Shown in pieces: positions 11,950-25,600 of a DNA stretch of 64,000 nucleotides. The stretch is taken from assembly GCA_028829895.1 (NCBI GenBank), contig CM054181.1, positions 115,015,860 through 115,079,859 on the forward strand, in the 5' to 3' direction. The DNA is from Sinotaia quadrata. Its lineage: Eukaryota > Mollusca > Gastropoda > Architaenioglossa > Viviparidae. How positions within the stretch are numbered: the stretch's first letter is position 1; each line of letters begins with the position of its first letter. The notes beneath the pieces were generated by a model, which saw only the letters and a program-made list of their open reading frames with translations, had not been told where the DNA came from and made no database searches. The translations under genes and the position numbers were made by a program.

Positions 11950-12513
11950 GTATAATTTGACTCCTGTTACACTGCTGTTGTTGACTCTGTGGTTATCACT
12001 ATTGTTGTCTGATATGTTGTGTGGGCACCGTCTTTGGTGTTTGGGTCCTTGTACTGTTTGGCTGTTTGCTGTGGTTGCTGTTGTTGCTCTTGGTGGGGTC
12101 TCTGGTAATGGTGAGAGAGAAGGAGCCTCGAGCGACCTTGAGTATTCGTTGAGTGCAGCCTCAATCTCTGTAGGTGGATCTTTCTTCTTTGTGATGTAGT
12201 CTTCTGTTTGTATGAATTTTTCTTTTCTTGCTTTAGTTGTAGTCTGTGTGTTGGCAATTTTGAAGTTTTTCTTCTTGTTGTCATGTTTGTTGGTTGTGGG
12301 CATTGTTTGAGCTTCCTTTTTCTCTGTATTGATAGTTTTTGTCTGGCTCTTCTTTTCCTCCATGATGGTAGTCGGAGTTTGTGAGAAAGCCTGTTTGGTT
12401 TTGAACTGTGTTGAGTTGGCTTTGGGTTTTGGTGGTATTTTCCACTGGCTTTTAGTTTGCACTTCATTGTCTGTCAATGATTTTGATATCTTTAGTTGTT
12501 GAGAGGTGTTCAT
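11950..12513 (-). pseudogene. Gag/ORF1-like remnant, unit A
   Basis: An open frame of 209 residues (ATG at 12513, continuing to 11884) is very rich in Lys, Thr, Gln and Asn. It contains WKIPP, FSQTPT and SPLPETPP in that order, which also occur in unit B at 13500-13830. This order conservation makes it part of a repeat-family protein, not a chance frame. The composition resembles retroelement gag or ORF1 proteins, but there is no zinc knuckle or reverse transcriptase nearby, so the class is inferred. The frame ends in low-complexity N/S sequence. Confidence 0.5.
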
Positions 12514-12659
12514 TTAAACGCACCCACAGATATTGAGATAGATGGCATAGTGCTTTGCAAAATGAGGCTCTTCTCCATTTCCTGACACGTCGTGGAAGAG
12601 TATCCACATAGTTTTAAGAAAGTCTATTTAAGGAAGACGTTTTCAGTTTTGGAGTTAAG

Positions 12660-13980
12660 GAGTTAATGTTTTTTTTTTTCAATTGTCCTCGTATCCGTAT
12701 AGATTACTCTGTAATCTTCGATATGTAAAACTTCCCCTTCCTCTCTTTCTAACCTGATAATGGAGATGAAAGCTACCCTGATTTTCTTGCCCTGAAGAGG
12801 GCTTGGGAGTGGGCAGTAAGGTTGGTTGATTAATGTAGGGGACGCCTCCGGCTTCCGCCGCTTTCGCGCTTGGGTGGGGGGAGGTGCCTTTCTGCTGCGT
12901 GCGTCCGTTGCTAAAACATGTCTGGCCGGCAATGGTGGACTTCAAACTCGGTAATCCGTGGGTTGGAGTTGTTGTTGTTCCTGGCGGTGGCGTTGTTGGT
13001 ATTATGGCCATTCCTGATGTTAAAGTGAGGAGGGGGGGGGGAGTCTTACAGAGCCCATCTAGTAACACACCAGATCTATACCTAGCGTATACGTATGTCC
13101 GGGTTGTTCAACCACCCAACCTCCTCATTGTTGGCGTTGTCGTTGTTGTTGCTGTTGTCGTGGCTGTCCCCGGTGTCCGTTGGGATGTCTGAAGGCGGGC
13201 GCTGATGGCCAGTACAAATGGTTGAGCAACAGCTGGATCATATCGGCCATTGGATGGTTAAAAAATCCCTAAGAGGGGTACTGTTGTCCGTAGTACGGCC
13301 ATTGTTGTTGTTGACGTTGATGTTGTCTGCGTTGTTGTTGCGGTTGTTGTTGTTGAGAGCGCTGTTGTTGCCTCCGAATATGTGGTGGTGAGCGCCGTCT
13401 TTTCTTTCTTTGGCCCTCTTCTGGTGTTGTTGTTGGTGGTGGTGTGGACTGGCTTTCTGTTGTTGATGTCGTCGCCGTGTTTGTTGTTCGTGATGGCGTC
13501 GTCGCTGGTAGAGGTGAGATGGATGGGGCCTCCAGCTCCCTTGATGTCTCGTCCAGAACGGTGTGAACTTCGTTCTTTTGTTTTGGTTCACTTGTGCAGA
13601 CGTTTGTCTGTCGTTTGGATTTTTTTCTCTCTCGTTTCGATGTTATTAGTCTGTGTATTATCGGCTTTATGTTTCGTTGTAGTAGTTGGAGTTTTCTTTT
13701 CTTCCGTCACTGGTGTTGGTGTCTGAGAAAATGCCGTTTTGCTTTTATTTTTTCCTTTATAGTCTGTGTGGAGTTATTTTTTGTTGTTGGCGGTATTTTC
13801 CATACTATGTGGGTATTGGCTTCTTTATCGCATGTGTCGACAGGTGTGGTTTGTGTTTCGTTTTCAACTGTTTTTGGATTTCTTTTTGAAAGGTGCCAGT
13901 TCTGATGTATTTGAAATGCTTCACGTATACCACGTTTCTTGTGCAAAATAATCCCCAAAGTAACCTTCGGCATGGAAGTT
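12660..13980 (-). pseudogene. Gag/ORF1-like remnant, unit B (with repeat copy 2)
   Basis: Read on the minus strand from 13980, frameshifted pieces carry WKIPP (near 13795), FSQTPT (near 13725), SPLPATTP (near 13530), a long Gln-rich run (near 13440-13300) and NHPMADMIQLLLNHLYWPSA (near 13200-13260). Then comes the block shared with copies 1 and 3 (12860-13050) and a piece near 12700-12800. The same motif order is seen in unit A, so A and B are two copies of one element lying head to tail. Poly-G runs and frame breaks show decay. Confidence 0.5.
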
Positions 13981-14371
13981 TTATGCAGTCGTTTTCGTTG
14001 TCAAGTGACTGGCAACGAGAAGATAGCCATATTATGGGTATTCTCCGTGTTCTTTCCATGGCTTGATTCTTGATTTCGTCTTGTTCACCCGGCCCTGAAA
14101 AGGGCAAAGGAGTAGTGTTTTCTTGTTCGTCCGACCCTGAAAAGAGCAGGTAGTAGAGTTGATATTCGATCGGGTGGTACGTTTTTTCCATATTGAGCTC
14201 GTGTGTGCTTCTTCGTCGGCAGTCCGTTACGATATGTGTCTTGGCAGTAAGGTTGGTTTCACAACTAACCCTAATACGGGCTTAGGTGTAACATTAGCTG
14301 GCGCTCTGTTGTTTCGTTTCTTCACAGCTGCTGTCCAGTAGTGACAGTCCGAAGGACGAGTGTGATGATGG

Positions 14372-14539
14372 TTTACTTACATGTAATAGCCTCTCAAGCA
14401 TTACTTACATGTAATAGCCTCTCAAGCATTACTTACATGTAATAGCCTCTCAAGCATTACTTACAGGTAATAGCCTCTCAAGCATTACTTACAGGTAATA
14501 GCCTCTCAAGCATTACTTATATGTAATAGCCTCTCAAGC
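14372..14539. repeat. 28-bp tandem repeat, exactly six copies
   Basis: Six uninterrupted 28-base units span 168 bases. The core TAATAGCCTCTCAAGC is invariant; variation is limited to the first base of unit 1 and a 7-base window (ACATGTA, ACAGGTA or ATATGTA). Confidence 0.97.
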
Positions 14540-16631
14540 ATTATAGTCTCGATTCATGGCGCCCTTAGTGTATCGAGATATTGTCCACGGCGCTGGGGTA
14601 AAAAAAAAATACCTATGTGTCTATAAAATTTCCAAAGGTCTTTGGAATGGGATGAACGATTCTCAAGTTATGACGTTGTATATATTTGAAAAATTTTGAA
14701 TCTGATTTAGCTAGAAAATTAGATACACTATATTAATGAAATAATTCCTGCCTGAGAACGAATGGTTAAAATGGTTTGAAAATTAGTGTATAGCTTGTCT
14801 ATATCAGTCTTCTCTGTGTTAGTGTGTTTGAGACAATATGCATGAAAACCTGCTCGGGGAAGGGGATGTCTGCCCGCACTAGGTGCACTATTCTTTAGGT
14901 ATAAATTAATGAAATAATTCCTGCATGAGAAGCCTGCCGCTTAGGGGGTTGCGGGAAATGTTTTTTGGTTTTTTGTTTTGTTTTGTTCGGAAAGGCGTGT
15001 TGTGATTTTTAAATGTGGGTGCATAAATGTTTGAAAAAACCCAATGAAAATATAAAAATTGTATTGTGAGTGTTTGTATGTGGGTAAGGGATGTGTGTTG
15101 GTATTGTGTTTTAGGGTTTTCAGTTCTTATTTAAAAAAAAAAAATAGTATGTTGTGGTTTGTCGTGTTAGTTGGGTAGTATTTTTTTTTTAAATATTTTT
15201 ATTAATAACTGAGTTGCTGGGTGCGTTTTTTAAAAATTTTATTTGTGGGTGCATAACCATATGTAAAAAAAAAATAAATATTTTATTTGTATTGTTTGTT
15301 AACTTTGATTTGTGTTTCTTTTGGAGTTGATTGGTGTTCGGTGTTTATTGTGAGTATTTTTTCCTTTTTCTTTTTTTTTAACACCACAAACACTGATAGT
15401 ATTTTGCACACCTTCATCGCCTTCAGACTACCTCTGTCAAAGCATAAGAGAGAAACTACCATCACCAAAACTACCCCCCCACTCCTAGATTCAGCAGGGA
15501 GTGGAAGTCCACCAGAGGAACTCCAAGGCCGAAAATATCAGAAGATAAAACGCCTAATGCCCCCTCTGAAAGTGAGCGTCACAACAACAGTGTTTTCTAA
15601 TTCTATTGGTAGGCAGCAGTAGTTCTGCAGTAAAGCTTTGTGAGCATAATAACCGGCCTCGGTATTTTTTGTTAATACATTATCTTGTACGTTTGTAATG
15701 CCACATGATTATATTTCTAAAACTCATGTAATTTATGTCTTGATTTTATTTTCATGTTTTCACTTCATTTGTGAATGCCTTTTAAAGAACGTTCGAAGTC
15801 TGCATTTTCAGCATAATTTTGTCGACCGGAACATATGTACTTTCAATCACGTGTACAAATTCCATGGTACTAAAAGTGTATATAATTTGTAATAATAGCA
15901 GTTGTATTCTGTGTGTTAAGTCGAAACATGCGTGCTGTGTCAAAATATGATATCTGATAATTGTTCATCGTAATATTAATAATATTTTTTAGAATGATTT
16001 TCTCTGTATCGAAGAAAATGGTTTACAAATGACAGGGTGGTGCAGTTTTGTGCATCTTTCGTGTAGGTGTGTAAGAATTTATTATTATACTACTAGTATT
16101 TATATAAAAAAATATATTGAACTAGAACTTTAAAGTGATTATTGCACTTAAATGATTTTAAAACTGCATTCTTATTCAATTAGAGTGAGACTAATATAAA
16201 ACACTGATAGTTCTAACTACGATTACTGTAGCTAGTACTTGTAGTAGTAGTAGGCCTATAACTTTTATAAGCCAATTATTGAAATAAGGTCTCTGCTTAC
16301 CAAAAATAAATACCCTTACAGTTCTATGTTACTATCATCGTACTCAAAGTACCTTCTTTGGTAAGAAAAAAAATATATAAATTATCACTTAATCAGACAT
16401 TCACAACAACAAAATTTAATCTAAAGTGAAAAATTGATAGGTAGTAGACTAGTACTTAGTAGTTATGCTGGGAATGAAAATGGGTATAGTATTGTAATAG
16501 TATTGTAGTTTGAATCTGTATATTTACTTCTTTATTCAGTCACAAATAATAGAAAGTTCTAACCATTTGTTTTACAAGCAAATAATCACCATTAGTTATT
16601 GACAACAATTTTTTTTTTTCTCATCCCACAG
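14540..16631. other. Intergenic region upstream of NPEPL1
   Basis: AT-rich sequence with poly-A and poly-T runs. Two diverged internal duplications are visible. ATTAATGAAATAATTCCTGC occurs at about 14731 and about 14906. A block beginning GTGGGTGCATAA occurs at about 15019 and about 15244. The NPEPL1 5' non-coding exon and promoter must lie somewhere upstream of 16631, but I cannot place them. A less AT-rich patch at 15420-15610 has an open frame without a known motif. Confidence 0.4.
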
Positions 16632-16649
16632 TAGATTGTATGAGAGGCA
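16609..16649 (+). promoter_or_regulatory. 3' splice site and start of the NPEPL1 start-codon exon
   Basis: A run of T followed by CTCATCCCACAG ends at 16631, which is a strong polypyrimidine tract and acceptor 18 bases before the ATG at 16650. It implies an upstream non-coding exon. An earlier ATG at 16640 is out of frame with the protein and terminates after 14 codons, so it is a minimal upstream ORF overlapping the start. Confidence 0.7.
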
Positions 16650-19600
16650 ATGGCAGCAACTCTGAAGTTTTCTTCTTCTCTTAGCCAAAGTAATCCACAG
16701 GTGAATCCTGTCTTGATTGTTGGTCAGACTAAACACCTGGCTCAGATCAGCTATGATGATGTCAAATTGAAACTTCTCCCACATGTGGATCAAGAGGTAT
16801 TTTCTGTTATTTAAATAATAAATTATACCCTTTTTTCCAATTGTATGATACATTTAAAGGCTCCAGATATGTATAGAATGAGTGTGGTGAATATCATACT
16901 CTTAGCTGTGAATTTTGAAATTCCATCACCAGCTAATATATCAACCTCTCTTTCAAGGACACCTTAAGAGTTTTTATAAACAGAATTTGGAATAAGTGTG
17001 AAATTGACATCAGAGAATCACATATGGTTGAAATGTTAGTTTTCTTCACTTTATTTAGTGTTTGAAGTATTGAATCAGATATATTACTTAATTGTAAAAG
17101 TTGTGGGAATATGCATTAGTTCAAAAATAATTGTGAAGAATTGATAATAGAATAAGTCTTTGTATAGGTAATATATATCTTCCTGACATGGGTACAAATG
17201 TAAATAATGTACACATTTAGAAAAAAATTATACATATTATATTGGATGGCACACTTTTATTTTATTCAAAACTTGTCAGTCATGATGATGATTTACACAA
17301 ATGACAGCAAAGCATTCTTTGAATATAAAAGGAAACATCTAATTCTAAACACTAACAGTAACAATAAATATGTCTCTCATATGTGGATAAATTTCCTACT
17401 AAGTGAGCGTGTAATTTTACTTTGAGTAAACATTTTTTTTAAGTCTGCTTATGGGTGATGTGTTAATCTACATGCTTTTACGTAGAGGTTGACTATCTGC
17501 ATTCAGACCAAGTTTTATATAGTTATTCCCATGTTAGTATATTAAGTAGTAGGATATTTATTCACAGTTGATGGACATAACACTGTGATTTTAGCATTTA
17601 GCATTGTTTCATTCTATAGTACATGTACTTTTAGTAGGCTTTTGATTAATCTGGGTGAATTTGGGGTAAAATCCAAATAATAAAAATCTCACTTAATTCA
17701 TCATTTGTTATCAGATTTACTAAAATGTAATGTAGTATGTCTTCTACACTGTATATAACCCATAATCTTATCTTTTGTTACATTGTCACTTCATTTAATT
17801 TTTTTTTCAAAGCAGCTACTTTTTATTTTTTATATTCTTTTAAAAAAATAATTTATTTAATTAGCTGTCTGTCTGAGTGTCTCATCATATCCATATCTCT
17901 TAACATATATGTATTATTTTTTTACATCCTTGATATTATATAATGATACTGCTGAGTTTCCTGTGTCCTACTTAATATTGCTGCTAAAGTGAAAACAAGT
18001 TTGAAAAAATATAACTCTAGAGATTGTTGTTCTTAAACTAAAGTTATATCAGCCTAAATCTCTTATAGCCAGTATCACAAGCCCATGGGTCACATGTGAC
18101 TTTCTGAAATGGCTTTATAATGGCCCTCAAGAGATTTTAAAAAATATACATTTTTGTTTTCTGTAGAGCCAGTTTATTGACTAAATACAAGAAGAAAAAA
18201 TGTTTTCTTAATTTTAAATATTCATACTTTATGAGTATACTGTGATTATGCTGATTTATAGTCAGACATATTGATGTTCTAAGTTGTGGTGATTGGTTAT
18301 TTGCTTTTCTCAAAGTGACCTCTTGAAAGAGGTTGGCGACCAGTCCTCTAAGTGCTTCACAATCTGGACACAATCAAAATCTTCAGCCAGATTGAAAAAA
18401 TTCCAGTTAGCCCTGCTGAATTGTTGTAGCCCAGACTAAGATCACCAGCAGGCGTATAATGATTATATATGTGCTTTTTCTTCTAATGAATGTGCTTGTG
18501 ACAGTTCAAAATGGCACACCTAAACTACTGTCGCAGACACACTATACATTTCAGAATGGCATTTGAACTACTATTGTAGTTTACTTTTTATGCAAATTGA
18601 ATCATACTTTCATCCTGGGATAGTACTTTTACAGATTTGCCTCCAGCTTCACTTTCACTCTAGCAATATAGCGCACCATTCTAAACTTCATTGTTCCAGA
18701 CACACCAGTCTTTGTGAGTTTGTGATACAGCTACAATATTACTTTTATTAGAGGTCTGTTTGCTTGTAACTGATTGTTAAACTATTATTTATTAAATTTC
18801 TTATGAACTGTGACAAACACATGCATGTTAGTCATTTGCATATACTCATCAGTCATTCCAATATGCATTCACATATTTTTACCTCAGACCGTTAATTGCA
18901 TATGTCTTGCAGTACAGTTACACTTACTTAATTACCTGTTTTAGTGGATCTTTATTATCTGAAATTATCTGAATGATTTTTTTTTTAGTGCAGATTCATC
19001 GGCAAAATGGCAGAAAACTTTTTCATGTCCTTTTCCTTTTAAAAATTTGTGAATTCAGAAAGAAGGGGTAGTGGTACTAGGACTTGAAAACTGCTGATGG
19101 GAGAGAGTATTGTTACTGATAAAAATGTTGGAATGATCTCAACTGCTTTCTCAGTGTTTACAATTTTTGAATCCATAACTAGAAATTTTTAGTGGTTTGT
19201 TTTATTTACCTCCCCCTCCCCCTTAAAATAGAAATTCATCTTTGCTAATATATAGAGCAGAATTTTAATTCTCATTTTATTTTGTCATCTGCATTGTTTT
19301 TCAGACATACTGTTCAGCAATTTCAGGATTACACCCATCGCCCACGGATTCATGCTCACTGTGGCTTAACAATGCTACAGTAGCTGCTCTGCCTAGCAAA
19401 TGCAGTCGACACAACACTCCTTCACGTGGTCATGCATTGTCTAAGATTGTCAAAAGCTGTCTGGTTGGAGGAGATGAGTTTATAGTGGTAAGGTACACTT
19501 CTCTTGTCTTAGTTTCTGTAAATAAATCAGTTATTGTTTTGTTTCGAGAATATATGTATATATTTTTATTGCTTGCCTATGAATTCTAAAAGAAATTTCC

Positions 19601-22600
19601 TATAAAGTTGGAAATATTAGAATAAAATATCTTTTTGAGGTGTATTTGAAACAGATCGAGTTGTTTTGATAATTCTTGTTTGCACCTCTGTAATGTGTCA
19701 TATTGTTGACATATATTTATATTAGCTTTGACACAGTAATTGAAAGGAAGAATTTGGAGTTGAAAAAAAAATGTATTCTTGTGACGATTTCAGATCTCTT
19801 CTTAATCATGCACTCTTTTCTCATAAGTCAGTATGACTTTAAACACAGTTATGCTAAGGTTTTTTTTTTATAATAGTTTCGGATCTATTTCTCTTCCAGA
19901 CTGTTTGTCTTGTTAGCTCTCAGAAAAAATATTATTAGCATTTAGTTTGAACTTGCCTATCCTACATTGTCTTTGTCCTCCCAGTGCTGACTGCTATAGT
20001 TTTATTTCCATTCTCACCTAACACAGTTGTTTATGGAGGGTTGTATTTAGTTTGGTTTAGATATCTGGAGTGCCTGGTTACTTAGTTTTATGTTCGCTGT
20101 TTTTTTAACATTTTTGCCTTCCAACTTATAAAATTTTATTCTAAAATTCATTTAATACTGCTAGGGCTAAATTTTATCAATAAATCTCCAAGGAGATTGA
20201 CAGTGTCATTTGAGTAATTTGGCATGGAAGGCATCCGATTTTAAAACTTGGATATTGACAGATTGGCATATGGTTAGGTTAATAAAATTACCAATAGGCA
20301 GTAATTATTAGACACTGATAGTCTTTTAAGATTGTGCTTGCAATTGTAATACATTTGTTTTATGATGACAGGGCCTTTAAGAATAATCTCCTATTTTGGT
20401 AAGTATTTCAGAGGAAAAATCCAGAAAGTATAAAATCTTTTGTTTTTAATTACAGCCAATATTCCATATAAAAGCAGATCAAAGACATGTGTTTCTGTTG
20501 CAGCTGATTTGTGAGCGTGCTGCAGTACTTGCATCAGCCTGTGCTATTGCCCGCACCTTGCCTCTGTTTTGTGGCAAGTCAAACATGAATGGGTCTGAGC
20601 GCACAGTAACAGTAGAAATAATACTTATAGGACAGAATGGCGAAGATGAATTGAGCAGTGTTGATATAGAGGCTTTATCAACTGCTGCGCAAAGTGTGCG
20701 ACTGGCAGCCAAGATCACAGACATGCCTTGCGCACAAATGAACACAGTTGCATTTCTTGAGGTAGGGCTGTTTGGTAGTTAGCAAATAAAATTACTCTTA
20801 GGATCTACCTGTGTAGTACTGCTGCAAAAGTCAGCTTTTAAAAAAATTTTTTTTAATCACTTCTTCCCCCCAACTTTAATGGGTATATTATTCCAAAGAC
20901 TGGGAAATTTAGAATATAGTTCTTAGAATTATAGTATGAATTATGTGGACATTGTGTAGATTTCAGTAAAACATTTTGACACGCAAAGATCTAATTTTTT
21001 AAATAAATACACATTTTTTCATTAAAAAAAAATGCATTATTTAGTCTTTATATATATAATGTGTACTAGAATTTTTTTTTTTAAATCACTAAATTACAGC
21101 CACTGAAAGCCATAGAAATAGAAATTCCATAGAAATAGAAATAATGAAATTCCATATGCAGAACTGTTGAGAGCTAATCTCTAGATCTTAAGTTATTATA
21201 TCATTTACTTAATTAATCTAAACTCAACATTAATATTTTTCTGTAATAAGCAAGGAATCATCTATTTATCTCTGACAATTGATAACATAACCAGTGATTA
21301 AATGTTAACGAGTTAACTTTCTTCCCTCCCCTATTATGTTGGAGTGTTCTTATAATGCATGTATAGTGTAAATATGTATTGATTATAACATTTATTAATT
21401 AGATCTATAAATCATTATTTATGCCTCTTATGAAAATTGTATTTCTGCATCACAAAGGTATAATTTCTTTTAATTTGGAGTTTGAAACTTTTGTGTTTGT
21501 ATTAAACTTAATTCTTCTCCCCATTGTGTGTGTAAATAAATGGCACCTTACAGTCATCTGAACAAAAATTGTTATTATTCATTTAAATATATATCATGTA
21601 CTCATCTAGTAATACATTTTCTAATTGATTTGCATGAAAAAGCAATTGAAAATGCACTAGCTGCGATTATAATGCAGCATATCTCATCATTTTAGAGTTT
21701 TAGCACAGTGACCTAAATTAAATTGAAAAGAATTAAAATTCATGTCACCAGTAATAGCCTTTGAGCTAAATGCATATTTTAATCATTTAATCATCAACTC
21801 ATTCTGTACTCGAATCATGACACAGTTGAGAGCTGAAATATCACAAAAAGTGCATTTGCGGGATTGCTTTATCGTGTGGCATGCCTTCATTATTAGCAAT
21901 ATCTCTGTGCCCCTCTCACATGTCATTACCCTTACAGGTAAAAAACACACTTTTTTGTCATCTTCACTGTTGCATGAATAGAGACTAAAACTTTTGTTAA
22001 TCAATTCAAAATGCTGAATACTATTGTTTAAATTAATTTCATGATTGACCTAGATTCTGCTCCTCTTGATATTTAAAGTATGGGTGTTATTTTTGTTTCT
22101 GCAGGAAATTAAGGCTGTGGCTGATGAGCTAAATGTTTCTTCAGTGATTATACAGGGTGAAGAATTGAATGAGAAAGGTTTTGGAGGTTAGTGGTATGAA
22201 AGACTTAATTTTTTTATGTCTTTAGCTTTGTAATCAACTGTTAAATGGAATTACTGTCAATGGCCTTAAAACCTTAATGGTAACCCGGTAACCTCAACTA
22301 AATATGCGCTAACCTTGCATTAATTGAATTTTGGTTCACAATAAATGCGATCTGGTATTGTTATACAATTTGCACTAAACCAAATATCACATTATTTGAA
22401 CTTGTATAATCATGACATAGCTGTACAGTTCAACTCCCATTGCACTGATAAAGGTAGGGATAGACACTGGCATTCTCATGACTGAAACGTATGAAAATAA
22501 CTCAAGTTAGAATTCAGTTATTCCTTAGGAATCAGTGTTTAAAAATTCAGTTTAAAGACATTTAAGTAATACTATACATGTAGACCCATTTTTTTAATTT

Positions 22601-25600
22601 TTAGATATCAAAATTCAATTTTAATTTTTTTAAAATGCACTTTGACCACAAATATCAAAAGCAAATTATTTGGTCATAATTATTTTAAAATCAAAAATGT
22701 TAAATGACTTTCTTCAACAAAAGATTGTCAGAATTAAAAGCTTTCCACAACGGATTATCTCACTTTCTTGAGATAGTTTTCTAACATGGTGACTGCATAA
22801 AATAAATTGCCTCATATAAAAGTCATATTGTCTTACTGCAAGTTAAGCATAACTGTTTTATAGTTTATTTTTATCCACCTGAAATATTTTCCAGATATAG
22901 ATAAAAGAAAGAAAGAGTATATTATTTATCTGACAGTTTTCTTATGTGTCTGTAATGTTGATTTATATGACAAAGCTTAAAAAGAAAGTAGATTAAAACG
23001 AAAATGCAGATGAAAATGCAAAAAATTAAATAAATACAAAACATTGTTTTTTTAGACATACTGTTATTTTAGGTATTTCTATGTATAAATCTGAGGAAAC
23101 CGTAATCAAATATAGCACATCATTTTAGAATCTACTTCACCATAGTTATTAATAAATAAAAATGATATTGTTTATCTCTGATAATTTGTTATTTGAGGCA
23201 TTTGTGTGCCAACATTTTAGAATCAACCTGACTTTTATTAATAAATATTAAAAAATGGTGTTTATCTCTTATTTTAGGCATTTCCATGTGCTAACACTGA
23301 GAAACAACAACAACAATTTAGAATCAACCCAACCATAGTTATTAAGCTCTGATGATTATTGCTGATTTACTATAAGGTAGTATACTGAAGTGTGTTTATT
23401 TTTATAGTAAATCTTTGTCATCAAAGTAAACTTTCTATATGATGAAACTTAGACCCCCAAAAGTACACAAATGTTTGCCATTGTTTATACATTAAAAACA
23501 TCATTTGTGCAGGTTTATATGGTGTGGGTAAAGCTGCAACACATCCCCCAGCTCTAGTGGTTTTAAGTCACCAACCAACAGGGGCAACACGAAACATTGC
23601 ATGGGTTGGTAAAGGGATAGTCTACGACACTGGAGGTCTTTGCATTAAATCTAAGGTGAGCTGTTATATTCTTTGGATTGGTATGCATAGTGTGTAATGG
23701 TTCCATTTCTATAGCAGAGTAGTTTTAATTTGTGTGCACGTGCAGCTACTTTGTATATGGTATTTGCATATATCTTGGAGGGAGCTATTATTTTTTTAAT
23801 TGATACTCTGAATGATTTTATCTTGATTTTGTTTTTTTTTATCATTTTATCTTTTCATTTGGCTTTTTCTCGGTTGTTTGGCATCTATTTGTGAAAGAAT
23901 TGTGTGTGTGTGTGTGCATGCATTTGTGAAAAGAATGGTGGTGTGCGCTTGTGAGTGAGAGAAAAGAATGGTGGTGTGCGCTTGTGAGTGAGAGAAAAGA
24001 ATGGTGTCCCCAGTATAGAAGAGACAAGACTCCTGTGTGTTTAACAGTTGTACTCACTGACCCTAAGTATTGAAAAACATAGGACAATCGGGGCTATTTT
24101 GGGGTGACTGGACTGGTCCAATGATTTGTAAATATGAGCCCCCAGGAAGAAAGTCATTTGCCAACAAATAAAAAAGAAAAGACAACACACACATTACAAT
24201 AGGGATTTTACATAAAATGAAGTTGATAAAGAATGAGACAGAGTGGATGAAAAAATAATTTTAAAAGAATTTATTAAAAAAGATAACAAAAAGTTAGATC
24301 AGTGTTAAACAATTTCAGTAATATATCTTAGACTATCCCAGGAGATTAGTCTACTCCCTATTATGTCCAGTACATTAAATCAACTTAATTTTTTGTTTAT
24401 CATGAGGGACACTTTCCCCTTCTCACTACATTGTTTGTACACACATGTTCGTCCCGTATAATAACTTTCTCTGGAGATTTCCACGAAAGATTACACTTTC
24501 AGCACTAACTAAAATAGACAATTTATGTTGCATGAACACTGTCTCAATAAGGTACTCTGACATCATTTGGCTTTTCCAAACGATGCATTGTCTGCTTCTA
24601 TCATCGCTCCCACAGAGATCTCCAACAATGAACCATGAAGAAGAAAAAAACTGTTTTGTGCCAGAAAAAGAGTTTGACAAACACTGTATCTTGTGATAAT
24701 TATGAATTCCTTTTAAATCATTCATTCTTTTCTTTTTTAGTGCTTCATATGCCAATATGATTAAATACACTTACACTAATATTTTTCAATATTAGCATCA
24801 AACTATTTCTCTTCAAGACCATCGCCTTGACTGGCAGTTGAAAAGTGATTCTTAAAATTTAGTTTGTTTGTGTTTTCAACTCCTGACACATATGTACATC
24901 AAACATTATCTTTCTACTTTCATCAGCTAAAAGGCTAATTTCTGCCTTTTATTCATAACTTTGTGTGTGGGTGTGGACTTACTTCCCCTTAAGATTAAGC
25001 GGCTCTGCATGCTGATGGCTAAAATTTTACTTCCGTTTTTCTATTGTTTAGTCTTCCTAGGTATTAATAGTCTACAATGGTAGAGGGTGATTCCGTGGAA
25101 GGACAGTTATCTTTGAAATACTTCTCTTTGCATCTTACACAGCTATTAAAAGAAAAGTTCCGTCCTAAATTTAGATTTTTGAAATGTGTAGTTGGTTAAC
25201 TTTACATGCACTGTGTTTTATCATTTTGAGTTCTAAAATAAATAAAGTATACCCTTAATATTTATTTCCTGCATGTAGGGATAAATTAATCAGTTAATCT
25301 CTCCAGAGATTGACAGGAATGTATGTAAAGAATAGTGCCCTCAATATATCAAAAGTCAAGACTCCTGTGTGTTCAGACAGGAATGTGTGGAATGAAGCGT
25401 GACTGTGGAGGAGCAGCAGGTGTTTTGGGAGCATTCTACACAGCTGTCAAGCTTGGCTTCAAAGAAAACTTACATGCTGTGTTTTGTTTGGCTGAGAATG
25501 CTGTGGGCCCCACTGCACAAAGGCCTGACGACATTATAACACTCTATTCAGGAAGGCAAGCTTCTTTTTTTTTTCATAAAACTGGGAGTTTTGCCAATAA

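Noticed and set aside
18137..18373. Minus-strand frame starting MCPDCEALRGLVANLFQEV
   Set aside because: A short frame in a degraded repeat-like patch of an NPEPL1 intron; no homology recognised.
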